Positions 1-5,889 of a DNA stretch of 5,889 nt are shown here, in pieces (positions within the stretch are counted from its first letter, which is position 1; every line of letters begins with the position of its first letter). Made by a program: the position numbers and the translations under genes. The stretch is from Methylovulum sp. (lineage in GTDB: Bacteria > Pseudomonadota > Gammaproteobacteria > Methylococcales > Methylomonadaceae): positions 1 to 5,889 of the forward strand of contig JAQTNZ010000183.1 in the NCBI GenBank assembly GCA_028713595.1, in the 5' to 3' direction. A model generated the notes under the pieces. The model saw only the letters and a list, made by a program, of their open reading frames with translations. It ran no database searches and was not told the origin of the DNA.

Positions 1-2
1 TG

Positions 3-212
3 GCGATACCATGGTCTGCTGGCGCCACTGTCACTACGTTTGCGCAAGGTTGGTCACTTAGCGACAAAAGCAATTTCTATAGTTTGGATCAAGGTTCCCA
101 GCTGATGCCATTAAGCTGGATGGTGGCGTTAAAGCAAGCTAACGGCAAGCCCTTTATGGCCGATAGCCTGAACCGTTATGGCTATTTGCCCAACCCCAGC
201 ATTTGCCGATAG
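3..212 (+). pseudogene. N-terminal fragment of the di-heme cytochrome, upstream of the frameshift
   Basis: Frame 3 is open from the window edge to a TAG at 210-212. Reading starts AIPWSAGATVTTFAQGWS and ends YGYLPNPSICR; only the part up to YLPNP (about 197) is native, and the last residues are read out of frame. The QGWS...FYSLDQGSQLMPLSW stretch matches the usual start of the mature protein in the RoxA-like di-heme family, so the missing upstream part is probably little more than a signal peptide and a short leader. No start codon or promoter is visible in the window. Confidence 0.75.
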
Positions 213-808
213 GCTTCTCGGTGGCCAATGCCGGTGACAAAGGCCCGATGTTAGGTATGACCTGTGCTGCTTGCCATACCCGCCAGATAGAAGTGAACGA
301 TACCGCTTACCGTATTGACGGAGGCCCCGGCATTGTTGACTTCCAAAGTTTCGCCGCCGATTTGGACAGCGCCGTCGGAACGGTGGTGGGCGATGACCAG
401 GCGTTTGCCGAATTTGCCGCGACTGTCTTAGGCCCTGATGCTGACCCTGTAGAACAGGCCCGGCTAAAAGAGGATGTTAAGGCGTGGTACGAAGGCTACC
501 ACCTTTTGATGGACAAAGCCCTGCCTAAAGACAAACCATGGGGGCCAGCCCGTTTGGATGCAGTGTCAATGATTTTCAACCGCCTGACTGGCTTGGATAT
601 AGGCACATCGGCCAACCATATCATCGCCAATAACATTTATCGGGCGGATGCGCCCGTGCGCTATCCTTTCCTCTGGAACGCCCCGATCCAAGACATGACC
701 CAATGGCCGAGGTTTGCCGATAATGGCAACAATATCTTAGGGCTTGCGCGTAACTTAGGCGAAGTGTATGGGGTTTTTGGTGAGTTTTACCCCAAAAAAT
801 CAAGCTGA
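203..808 (+). pseudogene. Middle fragment of the di-heme cytochrome, carrying the first heme site
   Basis: This frame-2 piece runs from LPIGFS (a TTG leucine codon, not a believable start) to the TGA at 806-808. It carries the first heme attachment site CAACH at 263-277, preceded by GMT and followed by TRQIEVND and YRIDGGPGIVDFQSF, a typical heme-1 environment in this family. Further on are RYPFLWNAPIQDMTQWPRF (655-711) and LGLARNLGEVYGVFGEF (737-787), conserved between the two heme domains. In RoxA-like enzymes the aromatic residues near the first heme shape the active site; which residues here correspond is not established. No ribosome binding site precedes position 203, so independent translation is unlikely. 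Confidence 0.8.
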
Positions 809-811
809 CGT

Positions 812-1711
812 TTGCTAGGGGTTGATTATTTGCACAAAAATTCGGCCAATTTTAATGGCTTGGACAATGCCGAAAACCTTATCCGTAAGTTACAACCGCC
901 CAAATGGCCGTGGACTACAGGGGAATGGGCGGTCAATAAAGAGTTGGCAACTGCGGCTAAAAAAGTGTTTGACCTGCCTAATGACAAAGGTGGTTGTGTC
1001 GGTTGCCACGGTATCGAAAAAGGCAAAACCCGTTTTTTGCTGCAACAAACCTGGGCGACGCCCATTTTGGATGTAGGGACCGATTCTAGGGAATATGCCG
1101 TGCTTGCCCGTACGGTTGACACGGGGGTATTGGCTGGGGCGAAAATACCTGTCCTAACCCCGCCGCTCAACCAAACCGACACCGCATTTAATGTCCTGGG
1201 CTTGTCGGTGATTGGGACGATTTTGCAGCATTATGAGTCGGCCTTGGTAACGCCAGCGCTACAAAAAAAACTTATTAAAGAGGCAGAAAAAGTGGGTGAT
1301 ACGGTCAATCATATCGAGACGGAACTATCGCCCTTTACGGCCATGACCAATGACCTTAAAGGCGCTTTCCACAACCCCGCATCTACCACCGCCGCACCGT
1401 CCTATGCTTACGAGTCACGGGTATTGCAAGGTATCTGGGCAACCGCCCCTTATCTGCATAACGGGTCGGTACAAAGCTTGGCGGATTTGTTGAAACCCGC
1501 ATCCGAACGGGTCGCGGCATTCGCCATAGGGCCTGAGTATGATCCGGTCAACATTGGCCTTGCCGGCAAACAAACCAAGTTTGGTTATACGCTACAGACC
1601 ACCGATTGCAGCCAACGGGATTCCGGGGACAGCCGTTGCGGCCATGAATTTGGCACACAATTGTCCCCAGATGATAAAAAGGCCTTGTTGGAATACCTGA
1701 AAACGCTTTAA
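812..1711 (+). pseudogene. C-terminal fragment of the di-heme cytochrome, carrying the second heme site
   Basis: The reading frame is the same as the preceding fragment and is separated from it only by TGA CGT. It opens at a TTG that is simply the next possible start after the stop. The piece has about 299 residues. NSANFNGLDNAENLIRKL and PPKWPW lead into the second heme domain, with KGGCVGCHGIEKG (CVGCH at 995-1009). GIWATAPYLHNGSV (1430-1471), LADLLKPASER and the CGHEFGTQLS terminus follow. The C-terminal histidine of CGHEFG could be a distal ligand of the second heme, as a late histidine is in RoxA (inference). The fragment is open for 299 codons with conserved motifs, so any inactivation is recent or the TGA is an artefact. 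Without a signal peptide it could not mature as a periplasmic cytochrome alone. Confidence 0.8.
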
Positions 1712-1739
1712 CTGACTTCTCAGCGGCCCACCGTTATTT

Positions 1740-1782
1740 GGCTTGAAAGCCTTGCACCGGACAGTAAAAGTGTCCGGTGTCC
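1740..1782. terminator. Probable bidirectional terminator between convergent genes
   Basis: In the 100-bp gap between two convergent stop codons there is a perfect 9-bp inverted repeat, CACCGGACA (1755-1763) and TGTCCGGTG (1771-1779), with a 7-base loop GTAAAAG. A small hairpin, GGCT-TGAA-AGCC (1740-1751), lies just before it. Neither side has a strong T-run, so the call rests on stem strength and position. The gap also contains a second GTGTCC (1777-1782) and a downstream GGACAC (1797-1802), which would allow an alternative, weaker pairing. Confidence 0.6.
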
Positions 1783-1811
1783 CCTTATAAACTTCAGGAC
1801 ACAAAGAACGC

Positions 1812-3431
1812 CTATATCTTCACTTCCGCCTTACCTACTTCTGTCAGATTGTCGTTGGAATCACTCCAAGTGATGGCATCAGAGACAAAATAATCGAATG
1901 ATCGGGGTCTGGGGACTATATCCTTGGGAGCACTCATATTTTCCAAGTCAAGGATAAATAAAGCCCGTAAGGTGCCGCGCCGCCTATAACCCTGTTTTTC
2001 CCGCAAGACAATTTGATCCCGCCAAGTGCCAAAATTAATGTAAGTGCTGGCATGGGGCTCATCATCAATATTGGCTTCACCTTGCAAAGGCAAATGGGTA
2101 TGGCCTTCACCGTGGATTTGGAAACCATAATGGCGATAAGCCGGCAAGAAGCTGGGAAAGGTCGCCATTTCCGCATATTTTGGCGTACTATCGTGGGCAT
2201 TGCCGATTTTCAGCAGTTTAATCAAACCACCAATGACTTTGATATTTAACCGATGCCCAAACAGTTTTATGAATTTTAAAAACCATTTGGCGGCGATTAG
2301 CCCTATTTTGCGCAGTGGTGGCGAAGATTCCAAGGTAAAATCCCAACCCAGCCAATCAATAAGGCACTCATACATGAGGTCTTCGATAATTTGCACCGCA
2401 TCTAAGTTGGTTCCGGCCTTACGATTTTTATCGGCAACTTCAAGGATACGCTCTATAGCGGCGTAAGTGGGACGATATAAATCCAACTCATCCAAAATTG
2501 AATCAATGACCGAATCATGGCAATCCTGCTCATCCATTGCCTTTTTGGTCTTATAGATAAAAGTCGATAACACTCCCGCAGCCACGGTGTCACCAAAACA
2601 GGGTTTTAAAAACGGTGAAAACCGCAAGGCTTGCCAGGTCTTGATAGACCAGCCATCTTTCACTGACCAACCTGGCAACCCGTTGTCAGGGGCGACCGGA
2701 CTGCTGTTGTCAGGGTCACGCCATTGCCCGTGGGTGGTAAAAAAGCGAAATCCCGTGTCACCGTAATAAAAGGGCAGATAGGGGGCGGTTTTTTCATCCA
2801 AAAACATGTCTTCATCGCCGTACATGCGCCCCATCATCTGGCGGCGTTCCAGATCAATGTCGCCCAGCTTGATACCCAAACCCTGCTCATAAAAATAAGT
2901 GAGCGCTTCGTTGTCGCACAGCAGTTCCTTATCATGGTTGCCTACGGTGACGACAATCTTTACTTTTTTAAACGCCGTATGGCGGTCTAGCCTTTTGGTC
3001 TCCTCCGTCAGCCGGCTTTCCAAATCCCTTAGCCATTTAAAGAAATTGGCGTGCTTGTCATCAATAATATCTTTAAGAATCGCATTGACGACTGTTGAGA
3101 AACATTGTTTGCGCTCACGCTCCCACGGATAAATGCCCTGTTCCGCCCATTTGCTGCTACGGATCATATCAACAATATCGCCATCCAAAACCAGCACCAG
3201 CTCATGGATACGGTAAGTCAGACAACGTTGCAATATGGTGCTGTAAAACGCTTCCCAGGTATAGTCATTCAAATTCTGGAAACCGACAGTACCGTCGGTA
3301 AAATGCAGGTCACTGACCACGACACACATCCGGTTTGGCCGGTTTGCGGTGGGTTTGGTGATCAGCTCAAAATATAAATCAGGGGTGACAGGAGCGGTTG
3401 GTTCTGGTGTTTGCGTTGTTGTGTTCATCAT
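1812..3431 (-). CDS. Calcineurin-like metallophosphoesterase with a large helical insertion
   Basis: The protein has 539 residues and an almost complete set of metallophosphoesterase motifs: D41-L-H43 (SDLHFTDG), G84-D85-IV-D88, G164-NHD, H234-G235 and G443-HTH446. These provide the usual two-metal ligands and the catalytic histidine of GNHD, so a hydrolytic phosphoesterase is expected; the substrate is unknown. Residues 1-18 are Thr/Pro-rich and not a signal peptide, so it is probably cytoplasmic. About 210 residues separate the HG and GHTH motifs, far more than in small family members. That insert is helical and holds a basic, hydrophobic stretch (about 372-410) that could touch membranes or a partner. 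ATG codons at 3431 and 3428 are both usable behind GGAG (3437-3440), so the start is uncertain by one codon. The gene lies 25 bp after the GMC oxidoreductase stop, suggesting one transcript and a shared role. Confidence 0.9.
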   Translation of the reverse strand: MMNTTTQTPEPTAPVTPDLYFELITKPTANRPNRMCVVVSDLHFTDGTVGFQNLNDYTWEAFYSTILQRCLTYRIHELVLVLDGDIVDMIRSSKWAEQGIYPWERERKQCFSTVVNAILKDIIDDKHANFFKWLRDLESRLTEETKRLDRHTAFKKVKIVVTVGNHDKELLCDNEALTYFYEQGLGIKLGDIDLERRQMMGRMYGDEDMFLDEKTAPYLPFYYGDTGFRFFTTHGQWRDPDNSSPVAPDNGLPGWSVKDGWSIKTWQALRFSPFLKPCFGDTVAAGVLSTFIYKTKKAMDEQDCHDSVIDSILDELDLYRPTYAAIERILEVADKNRKAGTNLDAVQIIEDLMYECLIDWLGWDFTLESSPPLRKIGLIAAKWFLKFIKLFGHRLNIKVIGGLIKLLKIGNAHDSTPKYAEMATFPSFLPAYRHYGFQIHGEGHTHLPLQGEANIDDEPHASTYINFGTWRDQIVLREKQGYRRRGTLRALFILDLENMSAPKDIVPRPRSFDYFVSDAITWSDSNDNLTEVGKAEVKI

Positions 3432-3434
3432 AGG

Positions 3435-3440
3435 TTCTCC
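3435..3440 (-). promoter_or_regulatory. Ribosome binding site of the metallophosphoesterase
   Basis: On the - strand GGAGAA stands 3 bases before ATG 3431 and 6 before ATG 3428; counted from its GGAG core the gaps are 5 and 8 bases. The second ATG has the more usual spacing, but the site cannot decide between them. It sits within the 25-bp gap after the GMC gene, which leaves no room for a separate promoter there. Confidence 0.6.
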
Positions 3441-3456
3441 AAGTGGTCAATACAGC

Positions 3457-5181
3457 TTATAAATCAGCATCGGGCGCTATGCCCGTAATGCCTTCGGCGA
3501 CCCGTTCGGACAAGGCCGAAATGGTCGCCACCGGATTGGCGCCCACTGCGGTTGGCAACAACGAACCATCCGCCACATACAACCCTTGATAACCAAACAC
3601 CTGCCCAAAATTATGTGCATCGGCACTGGTCACGCCTTGGCAAGCGTCATCCGCCAGGCGGCAACCGCCTAAGGCATGTACCGTAATGTTATTGCGTATC
3701 GGCCACAGCCAATTAGGCAAAGGCAAAAAGGCCTTGCCGCCCGCCCAAGTCTTAAACCGCTCGCCCATCGCCAAGATGGCATCATATAAAGGTAAACTGT
3801 CTTTATAAGGCCATTTCACATTGAGTGCGCCATTGGCATCCAATTGCATTATGCCATTGCTTTTGTCAATGCCCATGCACAATAGAACGGCCGTGGTGAA
3901 TGACCAATCGCCTTTTAATAGGGAGTTGAAGGCATAACCGATTTCGCCGGTGGTGATGCCGCGCAGGAAGCGCCACAACACTAAAGTAACAGTCCTGATG
4001 AAAGCCCCAAAGTGGGAGAAACCAGGCCGCAACCCTTCCACATACCAGGCGGCGAAATTGGGGAAACTGGCATCTTCAAGGATAAAGGCATTATTGCGGT
4101 TAAAATCCTTAAAGAGGTTATAGTCCGTGCCTTGGGTGATCACCGGGCCATAATTTGGGTCGGCAGGTTTGTCGCCATCAACCACAAAAGATAGGAAATC
4201 GCCGTTGCCGGAAAAATGTTGACCCAATTGTTCGCTAATGCCCAGTAAGGTCTTATGGACATCACGGCAACGCATCAGCAATTCATTAGTCCCTAAAGTA
4301 CCGGCGGAAACGATGACGCGGCGGGTCATGGCCGTGCATTCGACATTCTGGTTCAAATCCCACCAAACCACCTTATAACCATAAGCGCCATTGGCCGAGC
4401 TATCTTCATCGCCTTCGGCATTGAGGGGAATGATTTTTTGTGCCAGCACTTCGGTCTTGATTTGCGCGTGGTAACGGTTTTCGGCCACAAACAAGTAATT
4501 TAAATCTAAGGTGTTCTTAGAATGGGTATTGCAACCCACATCGCATTCGGCGCAATAGACGCAAGAGGTTTGCACCGCCCCGTAACGGTTTTGGTCCTGT
4601 TCACCGATAGCCAGCGGGTTATCAAAATCATTGCCAAAAAAAACGTTAATGTCCAACAGCTTGGATTCCCGTTCTTCATAGTGGGCAAATTCCTTAAATA
4701 ATTGGGTGCGGATGATGTGCCGCCGTGGGTCAGCGTTTTGCGGGATAGGCCGGGCGCCCAAAACCGCTTTGCTAATGGCGTAATAAGGTTGCAAGACCGA
4801 TTTTTTACAAGTTTCCGGCCAGCTTTCGTCAAATACCTCATCAGGCGGTTGCAAGAACACATTGGCATAAATAAGCGAACCGCCACCCAGCCCCGCACAG
4901 ACCAAGGCATCCATATTGTCAAAATTACGCACATCAAACATGCCGTGAGTTTGGGTTTTAGCGGCAATGTTTTTCGGGCGTTTGCGCTTTTCTAACGGGA
5001 CATTCCAAAAATTGTTCGCCATTGTGTGCGGTGAACGCGGAAACGAGCCTTTAGGATAACGTTTGCCTCGTTCCAGCAACAACACTTGCCCCGGCCATTT
5101 TTTCGATAACCGACAGGTATTGATGGAGCCGCCAAAGCCGCTCCCGATTACAATCGCTTCATGATCGTAGCTTATGGACAT
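3457..5181 (-). CDS. GMC-family FAD oxidoreductase, cholesterol-oxidase-like
   Basis: This is a 574-residue flavoprotein. The N-terminal FAD-binding Rossmann fold is clear: AIVIGSGFGGS (GxGxxG at 13-18) with the ribose-binding E37 at the end of LLLERG. AGLGGGSLIYANV (96-108) is the family's flavin-contact loop. The C-terminus has H502-ALGGC and VFGYQGLYVADGSLLPTAVGANP, where H502 and N549 match the catalytic His and Asn of cholesterol oxidases. Expected chemistry is FAD-dependent oxidation of an alcohol, possibly a sterol or other lipid; the substrate is not shown. C207, C210, C213 and C217 form a CxxCxxCxxxC cluster with ferredoxin spacing, followed by KNTLDLNYL. No signal peptide is seen, so a cytoplasmic location is likely. 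The start is set at ATG 5181 because a perfect AGGAGG lies 7 bases upstream and the Rossmann strand begins directly after it; an upstream TTG at 5223 falls in a hairpin and is unlikely. Confidence 0.92.
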   Translation of the reverse strand: MSISYDHEAIVIGSGFGGSINTCRLSKKWPGQVLLLERGKRYPKGSFPRSPHTMANNFWNVPLEKRKRPKNIAAKTQTHGMFDVRNFDNMDALVCAGLGGGSLIYANVFLQPPDEVFDESWPETCKKSVLQPYYAISKAVLGARPIPQNADPRRHIIRTQLFKEFAHYEERESKLLDINVFFGNDFDNPLAIGEQDQNRYGAVQTSCVYCAECDVGCNTHSKNTLDLNYLFVAENRYHAQIKTEVLAQKIIPLNAEGDEDSSANGAYGYKVVWWDLNQNVECTAMTRRVIVSAGTLGTNELLMRCRDVHKTLLGISEQLGQHFSGNGDFLSFVVDGDKPADPNYGPVITQGTDYNLFKDFNRNNAFILEDASFPNFAAWYVEGLRPGFSHFGAFIRTVTLVLWRFLRGITTGEIGYAFNSLLKGDWSFTTAVLLCMGIDKSNGIMQLDANGALNVKWPYKDSLPLYDAILAMGERFKTWAGGKAFLPLPNWLWPIRNNITVHALGGCRLADDACQGVTSADAHNFGQVFGYQGLYVADGSLLPTAVGANPVATISALSERVAEGITGIAPDADL

Positions 5182-5188
5182 GGTATTA

Positions 5189-5194
5189 CCTCCT
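5189..5194 (-). promoter_or_regulatory. Strong ribosome binding site that fixes the GMC start
   Basis: AGGAGG on the - strand (within AAGAGGAGGTAATACC) lies 7 bases before ATG 5181. This is a near-ideal Shine-Dalgarno site, and it rules in favour of the MSISYDHE start over the 14-codon longer reading that begins at a TTG. Confidence 0.85.
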
Positions 5195-5212
5195 CTTGTT
5201 ATGAAAACGCCA

Positions 5213-5238
5213 CACCTAAGCAAAGGTTTACTTAGGTG
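5213..5238 (-). repeat. Perfect inverted repeat (hairpin) in the GMC leader
   Basis: CACCTAAG (5213-5220) and CTTAGGTG (5231-5238) form a perfect 8-bp stem with a 10-base loop. It sits in the 115-bp gap between the upstream gene's stop (5297) and the GMC start (5181). Read on the - strand it is followed within 5 bases by GTTTTC, a very short T-run, so it may be a weak terminator or attenuator, an RNA-stability hairpin, or a dyad operator. The rest of the gap is AT-rich and shows no convincing promoter. Confidence 0.5.
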
Positions 5239-5296
5239 GACGGTTTGTTTTATGGAATTTTTTAAGATGATGTAATGGTTAGGTTATTAGCGGCGC

Positions 5297-5889
5297 TTAT
5301 TTGCCCAAATGCAGGCCATAAGTGTCCCACAACTCACCTAAGAAAAAGCAGCCAAATTGGCTCAAGGTTTTAGCCTTATCGACCGTAGAGGTGGCATTGG
5401 TTACGGTCATGGTAGAAACCAACTTGATCAGATCGGTGATACCTAAGGTCAGGATGCCAGCACCCACGACCGGCCCGCTTTTATCGGTGCCTTTATGCAG
5501 TTGCGTATACAAAGTTGTGGTGTCCGACCACAAATCAAAACCCGGATCATCACGCACTTCTTTTTTACCCGCCAAATAATAGGCTTCACCGTCATGCTCA
5601 AAACCCAACTCATAAACCATTAATTTCAACTCAGGGTCATCCGTTGGCGAAAATAGGTTAAACACGCCGGTATTGGCTGTGATTTCCAAACCCATAGGAG
5701 CAAAGTCGATAGTGCCTGATAAGCCTCCTGGATGTTCCGCTTCGTTGATGAAGCGCCCGACATCATCAATGGACACCATGACGTGGATTGCAAGTTCGGT
5801 GTCGAGGCGGTTGCCTTGGTGCAAACCTTCGGAAGGCGTGTCCACGCCTAAGGCAAAGCCACCCGCCATTGTTTCTTTAAACTGGATAC
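5297..5889 (-). CDS. C-terminal part of a protein with the beta-rich domain associated with cholesterol-oxidase-like GMC enzymes; 5' partial
   Basis: The frame is open to the window edge (reading IQFKETMAGG), so the ATG at 5869 is internal and the gene begins outside. About 196 residues are visible, ending in ELWDTYGLHLGK at the TAA 5297-5299. The order of motifs is FxETMxG, SIDDVGRFI-EAEHPGGLSGTI, GVFNLFSPTDDP, LAGKKEVRDDPGFDLWSDT, TTLYTQLHKG and FGCFFLGELW. I recognise this series from large proteins in which a cholesterol-oxidase-like GMC domain is followed by this region and often an alpha/beta hydrolase. Its biochemical role is not known to me; a substrate- or partner-binding beta-sandwich is a guess. 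Here it is on a separate gene just upstream of the GMC gene on the same strand, which supports a joint function. What the unseen N-terminal part holds (hydrolase, second GMC domain or nothing) cannot be told. Confidence 0.75.
   Translation of the reverse strand, partial: IQFKETMAGGFALGVDTPSEGLHQGNRLDTELAIHVMVSIDDVGRFINEAEHPGGLSGTIDFAPMGLEITANTGVFNLFSPTDDPELKLMVYELGFEHDGEAYYLAGKKEVRDDPGFDLWSDTTTLYTQLHKGTDKSGPVVGAGILTLGITDLIKLVSTMTVTNATSTVDKAKTLSQFGCFFLGELWDTYGLHLGK

Larger units (their letters stand above)
1..1711 (+). pseudogene. Di-heme c-type cytochrome, MauG/cytochrome c peroxidase/RoxA-like superfamily; 5' partial, with a frameshift and an in-frame stop
   Basis: This is one gene read in pieces. 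Frame 3 is open from the window edge and reads FAQGWS, then QGSQLMPLSW, then RYGYLPNP up to about 197. The protein then continues in frame 2 from LPIGFSVA to the TAA at 1709-1711. The shift is at the run CCCC (194-197): one extra C would join the halves as YLPNPQHLPIGFS. A TGA at 806-808 interrupts frame 2 between EFYPKKSS and RLLGVDY. About 569 residues are visible, without the start or signal peptide. Two CxxCH heme sites (CAACH, CVGCH) lie about 244 residues apart. The block GIWATAPYLHNGSV (1430-1471) and the CGHEFG...LLEYLKTL terminus are typical of this family. Known members are periplasmic or secreted: peroxidases, MauG-type enzymes and rubber oxygenases. The substrate here cannot be read. 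Sequencing error at one or both lesions is the main alternative to a true pseudogene. Confidence 0.85.

Noticed and set aside
806..808. UGA read as selenocysteine in the cytochrome
   Set aside because: The site is a linker between heme domains where selenocysteine is not known in this family, and I see no clear SECIS-type hairpin right after it.
826..1182. 118-codon open frame on the - strand, opposite the cytochrome's second heme domain
   Set aside because: The + strand in the same place encodes a conserved heme-binding protein sequence; the antisense frame has no ribosome binding site or recognisable motif.
2013..3377. Several 68-90 codon open frames on the + strand, opposite the phosphoesterase
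   Set aside because: All lie within a well-supported gene on the other strand, overlap each other in different frames and show no domain or start signal.
4506..4967. 153-codon open frame on the - strand in another frame inside the GMC gene
   Set aside because: It overlaps the FAD-domain and cysteine-cluster coding sequence, whose frame shows clear family motifs; the shadow frame has none.
5182..5223. Longer GMC reading starting with a TTG at 5223 (14 extra residues)
   Set aside because: The start lies in the loop of a hairpin and lacks a ribosome binding site, while ATG 5181 has a perfect AGGAGG and begins right at the Rossmann fold.
5190..5240. Sigma-70 promoter for the GMC gene (TTGCTT ... 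CATAAC on the - strand)
   Set aside because: The -35 box matches weakly, the spacing is only about 14 bases, and the elements overlap the hairpin; too weak to annotate.
5867..5869. ATG at 5869 as the start of the partial gene at the right edge
   Set aside because: The frame stays open to the edge, and this Met is the M of the conserved FxETMxG motif, so it is internal.

Overview
The window reads as a stretch of a Gram-negative, probably proteobacterial, chromosome. The signs are a periplasm-type di-heme c-type cytochrome, strong Shine-Dalgarno sites, compact gene spacing and roughly balanced base composition. A gammaproteobacterium is my best guess, but that is inference only. Nothing points to a phage, transposon, CRISPR array or RNA gene.

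Layout. The + strand from the window edge to 1711 holds most of a di-heme cytochrome c gene of the MauG / cytochrome-c-peroxidase / rubber-oxygenase (RoxA-like) superfamily. Its 5' end lies outside the window. As written the gene is broken twice: a one-base frameshift at a C-run (194-197) and an in-frame TGA (806-808). Both heme sites (263-277 and 995-1009) and the conserved C-terminus remain intact on either side. Positions 1712-1811 are a convergent intergenic gap with a perfect 9-bp hairpin, probably a shared terminator.

The - strand carries three co-directional genes, in transcription order. First is the 3' end of a gene (5889 down to 5297) encoding the beta-rich domain that, in many actinobacterial and other proteins, is fused to cholesterol-oxidase-like GMC oxidoreductases. 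Second is a complete cholesterol-oxidase-like GMC flavoprotein (5181 to 3457) with an unusual ferredoxin-spaced four-cysteine cluster. Third is a complete calcineurin-like metallophosphoesterase (3431 to 1812) with a large helical insertion between its metal-binding motifs. GMC and phosphoesterase are 25 bp apart and probably cotranscribed. The first two genes are about 115 bp apart, with a perfect 8-bp hairpin in the gap.

How they may work together (inference): the - strand set looks like a cytoplasmic oxidation module for a lipid-like alcohol (sterol, terpenoid or similar). The GMC flavoenzyme would be the catalyst, the neighbouring domain protein its partner, and the phosphoesterase a processing enzyme. 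The convergent periplasmic cytochrome belongs to a superfamily that includes polyisoprene-cleaving oxygenases. A functional link to the module is possible, but the sequence does not show one.
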